Of a stretch of 64,000 nt of DNA, positions 33,680 through 44,349 are shown piece after piece. How positions within the stretch are numbered: position 1 is the first letter of the stretch; every line of letters begins with the position of its first letter. The DNA is from Liriodendron chinense (Eukaryota; Streptophyta; Magnoliopsida; Magnoliales; Magnoliaceae), in contig PVNU02002828.1 of assembly GCA_003013855.2 (NCBI GenBank), positions 82,501 through 146,500 on the forward strand, given 5' to 3'. Made by a program: the position numbers and the translations under genes. The notes below the pieces were generated by a model that was not told the DNA's origin, searched no databases, and saw only the letters and a program-made list of their open reading frames with translations.

Positions 33680-34290
33680 AAAGCCCTCCTTGGCATTACA
33701 AAGGGGCTCCACAATGAGCCCCACCATGATCATATGTTACATCCAAGCCATCCATTCTTTTTGCTGGATCATTTTAGGCCATGGGCCCAACTTTAAGACA
33801 GATCTAAATCACAGGTGAGCCACACCATAGGGAATAGTTGGGACAATGACGTCCATTGTTGACTCTCTGGACACTATGGATTCCCCCCAAGCACTGCAAA
33901 TTCCCCCTAAGCACTGTGGGTTCCCCCCTTGGGCACTATAGGTTCCCCCTGAGCCTAAGGAAGGCTTCAATGGTAGACATCACTGTCCTCACTATTTTCT
34001 GGTAGTGGGGCTCACAAGGCCTTTAAATCAAGCTGATATTTCTGTGGTCCCTTTATACAAGTTTATATGACCATATCAATAGGATTGGGTGAAAAATAAA
34101 AATCAAGATGAGCCTGAAAAAGTTTCAACAGTGGACATTCATGTCCCAACTGTTTGTTGTGGTATGGCGTACCTGATATTTAGATCTAGCCCAAAATGGG
34201 GCCCAAAGCCTAAAATGATATGAAAAAAAGAATAGAAGATATGAATGAAACATATACAACATAATAGGTCCCATGAGTGGATCACTAGTC
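33680..34290. mobile_element. Foldback element inside the small MULE, second copy
   Basis: Left arm gagccccaccatgatcatat and right arm catatacaacataataggtc are mirrored; the copy is interrupted near its centre by the short 20-bp array at 33869-33953. Confidence 0.55.
33869..33953 (+). repeat. Four-unit 20-bp array A7
   Basis: Four units (for example CACTATGGATTCCCCCCAAG and CACTATAGGTTCCCCCTGAG) clearly related to the outer-subtype arrays of the giant MULE. Confidence 0.8.
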
Positions 34291-34452
34291 TCAAGAGGGC
34301 TTCGTCTTTTCATGGCCGTATGCAGTAGCAGGTGATCAAGAGCATGAGATCAAATGGCCATTTTCGAGGTGGTCAAAGGGACATTTTGGATATAAAGGTA
34401 TGCAATTTCTCGTGAAAAAGCTAAAAAAAAATGAGCCTCAGTAAAAATCCCT

Positions 34453-34760
34453 CTCCAGAGATGCAGGTACAGCGTGCCATTCAAAATTAAGAAAAACCTT
34501 TGATAGTCGGGCAAGGTACGATGGATAATACACAGGCACTTAAAATTTACTATTGCCTACGTGGACTTTTTGGGACGCGGTACATATCCAACGGAGCACT
34601 CGTGTACGGGGCCCAGGTGCAGGTACACCGTGCAGGACTATTGGAAGATTCCCTTCGAAATCAAGAAAAACCTTTCATCCTCTGGCAGGGTACGATGGAT
34701 GGTACACAGGCGCTTGAAAATTGCTAAGAAATTGCTTACGTGGACTACAGTTAATTCAGA
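34453..34760. repeat. Imperfect tandem duplication
   Basis: Two copies of a segment of about 160 bp. Shared blocks include gcaggtacagcgtgc / gcaggtacaccgtgc, aagaaaaacctttga / aagaaaaacctttca, and aggtacgatggataatacac / gggtacgatggatggtacac. No coding content is evident. Confidence 0.6.
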
Positions 34761-34794
34761 TGAATCCGGTACGCGGATGGCCTGCGAACACCCA

Positions 34795-35015
34795 AAAGAA
34801 GTTCCTGACTCCAGAAGCTAGTGGGGCCCACCGTGATGATTGTTAGAAATCCACTCCCTTCATCCATTTTCTCATATCATGTCACCACATGAACCTTATT
34901 TTCAAAACTCAAGTGGGCCGAAATAATGAGGATTGAATGCTCACCTCTGAAACTTTTGTGGGGCCATGAAAGTTCTTAATCGGACTTATATTTTTGTGTT
35001 TTCAGTTCATTCTGA
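34795..35015. mobile_element. Foldback element, left arm only
   Basis: Runs from agtggggcccaccgtgatga through ccactcccttcatccattt to the element centre near tatttttgtgttttcag, then stops. Confidence 0.6.
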
Positions 35016-35639
35016 TAAGAATTCCCAATTTAGTCGGTTTCGATTTTTGTTACCGTATGCCATGTAATCAATTTCCGAATGCCTGCGTATTGAGCGTCAT
35101 GCGCTGGCAGAGTAACAAATTCTAGCGGCAATGTACGCCACAGAAGTACGTTGATTTTCTGTCGCCGTCCGATTTCCTGCTCTAATTTGGAGTCGGGACT
35201 GTATGTTGGCTTGGAAGCAAAAAAATTCTTTCTTGGAGTCCTTTCATCAGTCCACATCATCATACTCAATGCAACCTGGTCACACCTCATTGCAACCTGG
35301 TCACATGATGTCATGCAATGTGAGGTAAACCAATGAAAAGGCTGGAAGCAGGTTTCCTGGAAGCAAACACAGGATCCAGACTCTGTAATTTTAGCACCAA
35401 AAGATAAGTGGATCCAGTTTGTTTATGGACTATTAGATCTTTTATGATTAGTCCAACTTACTGGCTTTACTCACGTTTGCTACTTTAGTACGTGCTACAC
35501 GATTCGGCTCTTAATTATCTACTCGCGCGAATCTCCGTACCTTTTGGACTGGCTTGAATCGACACACGTGTGCTACTTTAGTGCTTGCTATGCGATTCGG
35601 CTTTTCGTTTTCTACTCAGTCCCTTCTTGTCTTATGGAA
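35016..35639. other. Intergenic DNA
   Basis: No gene is recognised. Contains two near-identical phrases ctactttagt..gtgcta..cgattcggct at about 35480 and 35575, a local duplication of roughly 95 bp. Confidence 0.4.
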
Positions 35640-36045
35640 AGGATTCCGGACTGTGGGGCCCACCTTGATGTATTTTTTATTATATCTACTCCATCCATCC
35701 ATTTCTCCAGCTTATTTTAAGTTATGAGCAAAAAACTGAAGCAGATATAAATCTCATGTTGACCACACCACAGGAAACAGTGGTGATTGGATGCAAACCA
35801 TTAAAAACTTCTCAGGGGCACAAAAGTTTTGGATCAACCCATGTCGGAGGGAAAATAAACATTTCAGTGGTCCCCAAGAAGCTTTTAATGGTGGGCATTT
35901 CATCACAGCTGTTTCTTGTGATATGGTCCACGTAAGATTTGAATCTGCTTCATTTTTGGGATTGTTGTCCAAAATGAGCTTTCAAAATGGATGGACAGAG
36001 TAGATATAAGGCACATACATCACAGTGGCCCACCAAGGATCCACC
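35640..36045. mobile_element. Foldback element, copy near 35.8 kb
   Basis: Left arm gtggggcccaccttgatgta and tactccatccatccatttc; right arm ggatggacagagtagatata and acatacatcacagtggccca. Confidence 0.68.
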
Positions 36046-36062
36046 GACCTATGGAGAACCTA

Positions 36063-36525
36063 TCGCATATTGAGTAACTTTGTGGGGCCCACAGATGATG
36101 GATGTGTCTTATCCATTCTGTCCATCCATTTTATCAGATCATTTGAGGTAAGGATCCCAAAATTTAAGCACATCCAAATCTCAAATGGACCACACCACAG
36201 AAAAGTGGAGAAAATGAATTCCACCGTAGAAACCTACCTAAGTCCCATAGTGATGTTTATTTATCATCCAACCTGTTCATGATGTAAAACAGACATGGAT
36301 GCAGGAAAACACAAATAAAAGCTTGATCGAAAACTTCTGTAATCCTTTATAAGTTTCCAACCTCAAGCATTTAGTTCTCACTATTTCCTATGGTGTGGTC
36401 CACTTGAGGTTTAGGTATGCTTTGATTTTAGGGTTATCTTATAAAATGAGCTAGAAAAAACTGATGTACAGCGTGGATGAGACACAGAAATGACGGTGGG
36501 CCCCATAGAGTTTACTATGTGGGAT
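36063..36525. mobile_element. Foldback element, copy near 36.3 kb
   Basis: Outer ends tattgagtaactttgtgggg and cccatagagtttactatgtg are mirrored, with gtggaccacaccacag and tggtgtggtccacttgagg inside. Confidence 0.68.
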
Positions 36526-36529
36526 AGTG

Positions 36530-36716
36530 CCCTAAAATGACCGTATCCTATGGTATACTCCACCTGATAATTGGATCTACTTCATTTTTGAGGGTAATGC
36601 CCTAAAATGATCTGCAAAATCGGATGGACAGCGTGGATACAGAATACATAAATCAAGGTGGGCCCCAGGGAGGCACCATCTTGGTTGAGTCGGTGGTCTC
36701 CACCTAATCCGCTCCT
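36530..36716. mobile_element. Foldback element, right arm only
   Basis: Begins within the arm at cctaaaatgaccgtatcc and ends with the defined terminus cacctaatccgctcc. Confidence 0.6.
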
Positions 36717-37129
36717 CGAGAGCGAAGGGACTGATGTCAGTTGGTACACATGGCACGGCAGAACCGGATGCCGATCGTCAATGCTCTGGCAGAGTGTGAT
36801 GATTCATGCACATGCAATCAGAAATTGTACACTTTTCATCTATTTCACTTAAAATCAACCGTACAAATCGTAGCCCTTAGTTTTGGATGGGCTATGAACC
36901 AAATATCTCACTGTTATGATGGCTTACAAAAAAGATTGGTGTAACATCCATTCCGTCCATCAGGTGAGATCCTTGATGTTAGGCCCTGGGGCAAAAAATC
37001 AACCAAATCAAGAACTCATCTGGGCCACACCATGGGTAAAGAAGGGGATTTAACATGTGGAGCTTGGATGATTTATGCAGCTTAAAACTGGTGGTGTAGA
37101 TGGACGCGGATTGTTTCGTGCCCTGTGAA
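36717..37129. other. Intergenic DNA
   Basis: No gene is recognised; scattered fragments such as acatccattccgtccatcagg resemble a second, less ordered repeat family. Confidence 0.35.
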
Positions 37130-37375
37130 GATTCTGTGGGGCCCACATTGATATATTTGTTTTATCCACGCCGTCCATCCATTTTTTAAGCTCATTTAGG
37201 GTATGAGAACAAAATGAAAGTACATTCAAAGTTCAAGAGGACCACACCACAATAAACGGTGCGATTGAACGGCTAGTGTTGAAAATTTCTTGGGGGCCAC
37301 GGTAGCTTTGAATCAAGCTGATATTTGAGTTTTCCAACCACCCAAGTCCTAGTGACCTTAGGATGGTCGGACCAC
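37130..37375. mobile_element. Foldback element, left half
   Basis: Runs from gtggggcccacattgatata and cacgccgtccatccatttt to gaatcaagctgatatttgag, then is cut. Confidence 0.6.
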
Positions 37376-37383
37376 CATGGTAA

Positions 37384-37830
37384 AGTGGATTGCGTACTGA
37401 GTGAACTCAGTGGGGCTCACTGTAGATGTATGTGTCTTATCTTTGCCGTCCATCCGTTTCAAAATCCCAAAATTGAAGCATATTCAAGCCTCAAGTGGAC
37501 CACACCACAGGAAATAGTGGAGATAATGATGTCTACCGATGAAACCTCTATAGAAACCATGCTGATGTTTATTTGTGGTTCACAGTCTTGTATCAAGGGA
37601 AAACAAAAATATCTGTTTGATCCAAAACTTCCGTGACCCAAGAAGCTTTTGACTGTAAGTGTTCAATTCACACTGTTTTCTATAGTGTGGTCTACTGAAG
37701 CTTTAGATATGCTTTGATTTTTATCTCATGCCTTGAAATGATCTGGTGAAACATAGTTAAGTCATGTAAATCAAGGTGAGGCCCAAAGAATTTACTAAGT
37801 ATGCTCTATGACTCATTACGCAATTGACTA
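37384..37830. mobile_element. Foldback element, copy near 37.6 kb
   Basis: Outer ends tggattgcgtactgagtgaa and ctcattacgcaattgac are mirrored, as are cagtggggctcactg and aaggtgaggcccaaag. Confidence 0.66.
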
Positions 37831-38430
37831 CCCTTCAGCATGCCCTTTGATAGAGCCAAGCTATGCCCTGTTCAAGCTAGGCTCAGCCTTCGAGCTAGAT
37901 TGACATGATTGAGCTGGCTAGACCAAGCTTTTGAGCTGAGTTCAAGCTTGGAAGAAAAAAAAAAATTTAAATAAACTCAGTCCAAAAGCCTAACTTAAAA
38001 TTGTTTAAAATTCGAGCCCAAAAACAACCCAAAGCCCGTTGACACTCCTTACTTTTATAGATGATTTCACATCTCATTTCTTTGCTATCTTTCAGCGTGG
38101 GAGTAAACAACGTACCTTTTCAGCTAGTCGAGTTTCAACCAAGTTAATTGAGTTGAACTAAATCCAGCTATGATTGATCTGAACTTCGAGTTGAGCTGAA
38201 TCAAACTTGGGCTCAGCTCAAAAATCCTTTGGAGCTTGGAAAAATGGCTAGACTTGATTGGAACCCAACCATCTAATCAAGCTGATTTGAACCAAGTTGA
38301 GCAAGCTAACCGAGCTAGCTTGGCTCGTGTACAGCTTTAGTCTTGCTCGGGATTTTGAACTGTTTCGGTCCGGCCGGCTCAAAATTCTGATTTTCCGGGC
38401 CGAGGACGGGCCCATTGACACCCCACCCCC
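37831..38430. mobile_element. hAT-like fragment rich in gagctgagctt words
   Basis: Many overlapping words such as caagctaggctcagcc, gagttcaagcttgg and agttgagcaagctaaccgag, with one terminus-like end gggcccattgacacccc at 38411. This style is seen in degenerate hAT MITEs. No second terminus or target duplication was found. Confidence 0.4.
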
Positions 38431-38909
38431 GGTAGCATGATATGCGGACTCGCCTAGCACAATGAGCGTGCCCACTAGAAACCGATTGGCAAGTGGAAGT
38501 CAACGTACATGAGATCCACCCCATCCATCAGGTGTTTTGTCTCATGCTCATCCTGGAATCCAAAATTCAGGCTGGTCCACAGCTCACGTAGGCTACACTG
38601 TAGGGAAGAGACTCACCATTAGTTGAGTGTGGGGCCTAGGGTGATTTATATATGCCATCCAATCCGTTCATCTGTAGCGAATTATCGGTATAAATAGAAT
38701 TCCCAAAGATCACGCTGTTACGAAACTCACCATAACAGGTTTCAGAGGCACGATTTAACATCATGGTGTATCTAGGTGGCCCACCTGATGGACGGTGTAG
38801 ATCTCATGCGCATGAAGTTGTTAGCCCCACAGAAGTGGTAGGCACGCCCTGCACGCGTACACGTAGCTTTCCATATACGCTTTCACTGTCTGAATTTATT
38901 ACGGTACAA
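38431..38909. other. Intergenic DNA
   Basis: Mirrored phrases acatgagatccaccccatcc and gacggtgtagatctcatgcg (near 38510 and 38793) suggest a different, 300-bp inverted repeat element, but the termini are unclear. Confidence 0.35.
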
Positions 38910-39049
38910 TAGGGTGTCAATGGGCCGGGCTTGAGCTTGTAAAATCGAAATTTTGAATAGGGTTGGGACCGTCGGCCCGGCCCGAAACAGTGCAAAATCC
39001 GGACTGAGACAGTGAGACCTACTCCAGGCCCGGCCCATTAACAGCCCTA
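38910..39049. mobile_element. Short hAT-like element
   Basis: Ends tagggtgtcaatgggccggg and ccggcccattaacagcccta are imperfect inverted repeats of the TAGGG hAT type. The 140-bp element lacks a convincing 8-bp duplication. Confidence 0.55.
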
Positions 39050-39320
39050 AATGTCATGCCTCAAGCCTATAAATGGGCTGGGTCTGGACCAGAGACCAAA
39101 TTGCTAATTGGGCCTGAAAATCAGGGCCAGTCGTTAGCATTTAGTCACTGGGTCTCCTATTTTAGGTTCAATCATAGCCGTTAAAATTTATAGGGTTGGG
39201 CCTAAATACCAAAGTCCAGATCTGTTCTGTTTATTAGTCAGGCTTCGAAATCAATCCCATACTCTTGGGTACTATGTTTACATAGGGGTGTCGAGTGACA
39301 ACCTAGACACTGTCAGGTTA
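39050..39320. other. Short spacer, nothing recognised
   Basis: Contains ggcctgaaaatcagggccag, a small palindrome-like stretch, and no coding signal. Confidence 0.35.
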
Positions 39321-41161
39321 GGGGGCATTTGGCATCTCTACAAATAAGAGTTTATTAGCTTATTTAAAAAAAAAAAAAAACTTTTATACTATTTGGTAAA
39401 ATTCTAATTAGAGTACTTCTTTGTTTAGAAAGTCGCTAATAAACTTTGATTTTATAAGTTATAGAGGGGTTGTTTTCTCAAACGGAGCTTATTTGCTCAA
39501 GCGGGTAGACATTTTGGACTAAAGTTTGGATAAGCTTATCTTTAAACTTTTTAAGTAATTCCCATCTTACCCTCATCTCTTCTCTTTACAATCTTTTCGA
39601 GGTTGGCCCACATGACGAACGAACCATATTGAAGGTGGGTCCCACATGATGAATGGTCCATATCAAAGGTGGGCCCATATAATGCACAATTACATCAAAG
39701 GTGAGCCCCACATGATGGATGCCTGCATCAAAGTGTGACCCAACATGATGGACAATCCATATTAAGTAGGCCCTACCTGATGGATGGTCCGCATCAAAGG
39801 TGGGACCCACATGATGGATGGTGGACATTGAATGTGGGACCACATAATGGAAGGTTGACATTAAAGGTGGGCCCACATGATGAATGACCCATATTGAAGG
39901 TTGGGCCCCACATGATGGACCGTCCACAACAAAGGTGGGACCTACATGATGGATGGTGGACATCAAAGGTGGGTCACACATGATGGACTATGCACATCAA
40001 GTGGGCTCCACATGATAGATGGTTTGCAACAAAGGTGGGACCCACATGATGGATGCTGGACATCAAAGGTGGGCCTCGCATGATGGATGACTTGCATCAA
40101 AGAGTGGCCTAGCATGTCGAAATATGCACATCAAGTGGGTCCCATTCGATGGGCAGTCCACATCAAAGTTGGGACCCACATGATGGATGATGGTCATTGA
40201 AAGTTGGCTCACATGATGGTCAGTTGACATTAAAGGTGGGTCCACATGATGAACAACCCATATTAAAGGTGGGCCCCAAAAAATGAATGGTCTACATCAA
40301 GGTGAGTCCACATAATGGACGGAGTGGACTTCGCATGATGGATGGCCCACATCAAAGTGTGGGCCCTCATAATAGGGTCCACATCAAGTGGGCCCCACCA
40401 AATGGACGGTTCACATCCAAATTCTCGCATGATAGATGACCCATATGGAAAGTGGGCCACATGATGGATGATCCACATAGAAGGTGCGCCCACTCGATGA
40501 ATGGTGGATATTAAGAGTGGGTCCCATGTGATAGACCATCCACTTCGAAGGTAGGGCCCACACTATGGACACATCAAATGTGGACTCCACGTGATGGGTA
40601 ATGGGTAGTGGACATTGAGGGGACCCACATAAAGGACAATTAGCATTGATGGTGGGCCCCCACATGATGGATGATCCACATCAAGGTGGGTCCCTAATGA
40701 TGAATGGTCCACATCCAAGATCGGCCTTGTATGATGGACACCTACTTTGAAGGCTTGGCTCACACAATGGACGGTCCACATCAAAGGTGGGCTTCATAAG
40801 ATGGTTGATCTACATCTAATGTACGAGATAATGGATAGCCCAAATATCTTAAAATATGAAGATCATAGTTGTTTATTCTTTTGCTATTTAGGGCATAGTT
40901 CATTTATTATAAGATCTAAAAAAACAACCATTTATAATGCTCTTATAATAGAGTTGTTGTAATCTTTAAAAATGATATCAGTTATCTCTAGAGAAAAACT
41001 CTTATGGGAAGGTTTGACCAAATGTGCTAATTTCAAAGAGAGCTTTTTTCATGCTTGAAAACTTAACTTTACCAAGCCAGCCTATTTAAAACAAGAGTTA
41101 TAACAAAAGAGCTCACTGGAGTACCCGTTATTGAATTAGAGTGGAGATGCCAAACGAACCC
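39321..41161. mobile_element. Harbinger-like element with TTA target duplication
   Basis: The ends GGGGGCATTTGGCATCTC and its counterpart gagatgccaaacgaaccc are inverted repeats with three to four mismatches. TTA flanks both sides (39318-39320 and 41162-41164), the target typical of PIF/Harbinger elements. The 1.84-kb interior carries no transposase; about two thirds is a minisatellite. Confidence 0.65.
39595..40845. repeat. Diverged 33-bp minisatellite
   Basis: Roughly 35-38 copies of a unit of 33 bp or so, typified by catgatggatggtccacatc followed by aaaggtgggccca. Units vary in length by one to four bases. Open frames on the minus strand reading IHHVGP are by-products of the repeat. The unit shares the word gtgggcccca with the foldback family. 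Confidence 0.8.
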
Positions 41162-41164
41162 TTA

Positions 41165-44100
41165 GTGTGTTACCGGGAAGGTATGGGTCCATGTGATGTA
41201 TGAATGCCATCCAACCCGTCCATAAGATGAGTAACCTCATATCAGCCCTAGCTGCCTAAAGTAGGCCTGATCTAACACTCAGGTGGGCCATGGCATAGGG
41301 AACAATAGGCAAGGGGATGCCCACTGTTGATTTGCATAGGGGCTCATATGAATTTTAAAATAGTCTTATTTTCGGCTTCACCCTTCATCCATACCAGATT
41401 AAGGGTCTGAATGGTGTGGATTTCATATACTCAACACGGTGGGCGCTCCATGTAAATCAAGGGTGGATGTTCACTCCCAAATTGGTCCTTATAGAGTGCC
41501 CCCCCCCCCCGATTCACGAATCAGCCTGATTTTTGGGCCTTGGAGGAAGCATGAGCTAACGCATATGGTAGACAAGTTGGATTTTTATGCTTGAATCACA
41601 TGGACCCCTGCTCGATGGTACCACCGTAGCTTATCCAGCGGTCGTACCAGTACCGGTGCCACTAGATCACGCCCGTTTATAGATGTCATGAAATTTAGTG
41701 GAAGATGCTGGTGGGGCCCACCGTGGTATGTGTATCTCATTATCAACTCTGTACATCTGGCGTGCCCCTCCAATTTCAACCCATTTCCCAAGGATAAGGC
41801 AGTGGAACCCAAGCTGTGCCGAGGGCCGGCTTGTGTGCCTGTTTTGATACAATGAGCTACGTTTGTTTTCGAGTCGCCACTAGCCAAATTTAGCTTAAGG
41901 TTTATATTTGGTTAGAAATCATGAAGTTACTTATAAAAGGAAGAATTCACAATTCTCTTGATTCAAATGACTCTTATGATTGTTTTGCAGTGAAAAATTT
42001 TAAGGGCTTCGATGACAGAAAATGTAGAAATTATTCATCATTTTTATGTCTGCATTGAGTGTGCGGTCTCTATTTCATAGAATTTAGAATTTTTTAAAAA
42101 TTTATAAAATTAAAAAAGTAACTAAGTCAAGGGTGTAAGTGAACAAACATTGAAAAAAAAAAGGGGGAAGAAAATAAACAAAGATGTGAGTGTATTATTG
42201 ATGTGTTATATATGGGATGTTGAACTTGTCGAGATATGAAAATAGGAGGGAAACTAAGAACTCTTATGTGAAAATAGATAATCGAGTGTCCCTAATTTTA
42301 GCTCTGCTGTTCATTGAATTATTTGGAAACTGGCACCCTATCAATGTGAAGAAGATTGCTCTGAGAAGGAGAACTTCCCAAGCCTACTGAACCCTTCCAA
42401 GCCTCGCAAAACTCTCTCAGACCTCACTTTCAGCCTTCAGGCAAGGCAAGAGTTCTCTTCTCGAACGTGGTTCTTCATAGCTCTTCAACGAGGGAGGATG
42501 GTCTGATATTTATAAAGGTGATTGGCAGGAATTGGATTTCTATTTGTGCTCGTGTGGCCTGTTAGCATGTTTTTGAAGGCCCGTGGGATGATACAAGCTA
42601 ATATGGGCTGATAAGTAGACTTTCTACTACGAGGCCCCATCTGACAGATCGGATCATTGACATGTGGTTGGCAGGAATTGGATTCCTGCCGGTCACATTT
42701 GGCTAATCCAAACCATTAATTAGATTAGGATGGGCCTAGGTATACCTTTTGTACATTTCGTTTGTAGGTGCAATGTTTTGTTGAGTCGATTGAATGCTGG
42801 TTTTGAGAATTCGTTGCGATCAAGCGAAGTATTATCTACAATTTTGAGTGGGGAGTCTACATGGGCCCATTGGGGCCCACCATGAAAAATCATGCCTGAA
42901 ACCTCTAAAATCATATGGTTGGCCCACCTGAGTTCTGAAATGACCTAATTTTTTTTTTTTTTTTTGTCCCTCACGAAAATAGGCCCACTAATTTCATCGT
43001 TGTCATCATCACCATCGATGTGAAAAAAGGGTGATACACTCTTAAATTGAGATTTGAAAATGTCCTTTAAGATATGTGATCCATATTGATAATTGGCCAT
43101 TTTAAAGCATGCCGAGAATTTACTTTTCTAACATGTAGAGTATTTACATCAAAACCCTAGTTTCAAAGCTCGATGAGACAATTGGAACTCTTGTAGGTTG
43201 ACTTGAGTCGATTCAACTTGGAGACAGCTCTATAAGAAACTCTCCACTTCAACTCAAGTCTAGTTGAATCAAGTACTTTTTTCTTGATTTTTGGGTTTCC
43301 ATTAAAATTTCATATTTATTAATTTATACATTCTAATAATATAATAGTTAGAAAGCGATTATTGATTATCGAGTCTTTGGCTAAGTCTCGGAGTCGAATG
43401 GACAGAGTTTTTGGGTTTTACAAACAGTGATTCAATCTGGAAAATGAATGATGTTTACTAGGTTCTGTTCAGAAATGTACAAATGCAGAGAATAGAAGCC
43501 CTCTGTTGAATTTGATTTGAATGGGCACTTGATTTCCAAGGTTACAGTAGTTTCAGATCCAACATACAATAATTAGCAAAGATGCCCAATCAAGACTAAC
43601 AAACTAAAACATGTGGGGCCCACCTTCTAGTGATCCAAACTTCATTTGGAGACCTATGAAATCTCCACCATGATGTCAGCCATCTGATTTTTCCACTGTT
43701 AAGTGTGGACCACAGGTTGTAGCTGTCTACATAACAGATGGCTAGGATCATCTGAAGGAGATATAAGAGGTATATTCCATGATGGTCGTCGGTCCCATCT
43801 ATATCTGGATCCGACCACCATATAATAACTCTTAATGAAATTGGCGGTGCTACACTGATTGTATATCAGATGGCTAAGATCATCTGATGGGGGAAGATAT
43901 TTGCACATTCCAAGGATGGTGGGTCCCACCATAGATCATTTCTCTCGATCGAGGATCATACAACTTCTCATAATGAAAATGGTAGTTCTACACCCACCTT
44001 TTCTTTTTCCACGGTAACAATCACATTGTCTATTATCTAATGATGAGAATTCATGCTCATGTATTTGAATGAGAGCCATTGACTCTCTGATCTACTTAAA

Positions 44101-44349
44101 AAGAAAAGAAAGGAATCTAAACTCATTATCAACACTCGATGAGCGAGTCGCATCATCGCTGCTTTTATGCTAATTGATGTCATGATGATTGCAAGGATCG
44201 ATCACTGCTGCTGCTTTGCCTTTCTAGATCAGTCGACGGCCGTGAGAGAACTAAAATCTAGCCATTGATCATGTGCCCACTTTCATTGTTTGAATTCATT
44301 GTTGTTTTTGTGCCATTTGATATCATACATATGCTGCACTGCCTTTCAA
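41165..44349. other. Intergenic DNA downstream of the kinesin gene
   Basis: No gene is recognised over 3.2 kb. It contains a C homopolymer at 41501-41510, a partial foldback-like phrase (gtggggcccaccgtggtatg, 41712), a ttcgagtcgccactagcc phrase (41869) seen in some plant LTR repeats, and two related blocks at about 43700-43780 and 43855-43935 (cagatggctaggatcatctg and cagatggctaagatcatctg). The end of the kinesin 3' untranslated region should lie below 44349, but I see no clear polyadenylation signal. Confidence 0.4.

Larger units (their letters stand above)
33002..34452. mobile_element. Small non-autonomous MULE beside the large one
   Basis: The left end gcgatttttactacaatagc and right end gcctcagtaaaaatccc resemble the large element's termini. 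Further in, tcaagagaaattgtaaaac near 33100 and its complement caatttctcgtgaaaaagc near 34405 are also mirrored, as are blocks around aaaatgccccta and agggacatttt. It encodes nothing, holds two foldback copies and a four-unit version of the 20-bp array. I found no target duplication of its own. Confidence 0.6.

Noticed and set aside
39586..40784. Minus-strand open frames reading IHHVGP-like peptides
   Set aside because: These are translations of the 33-bp minisatellite, with no coding signal.
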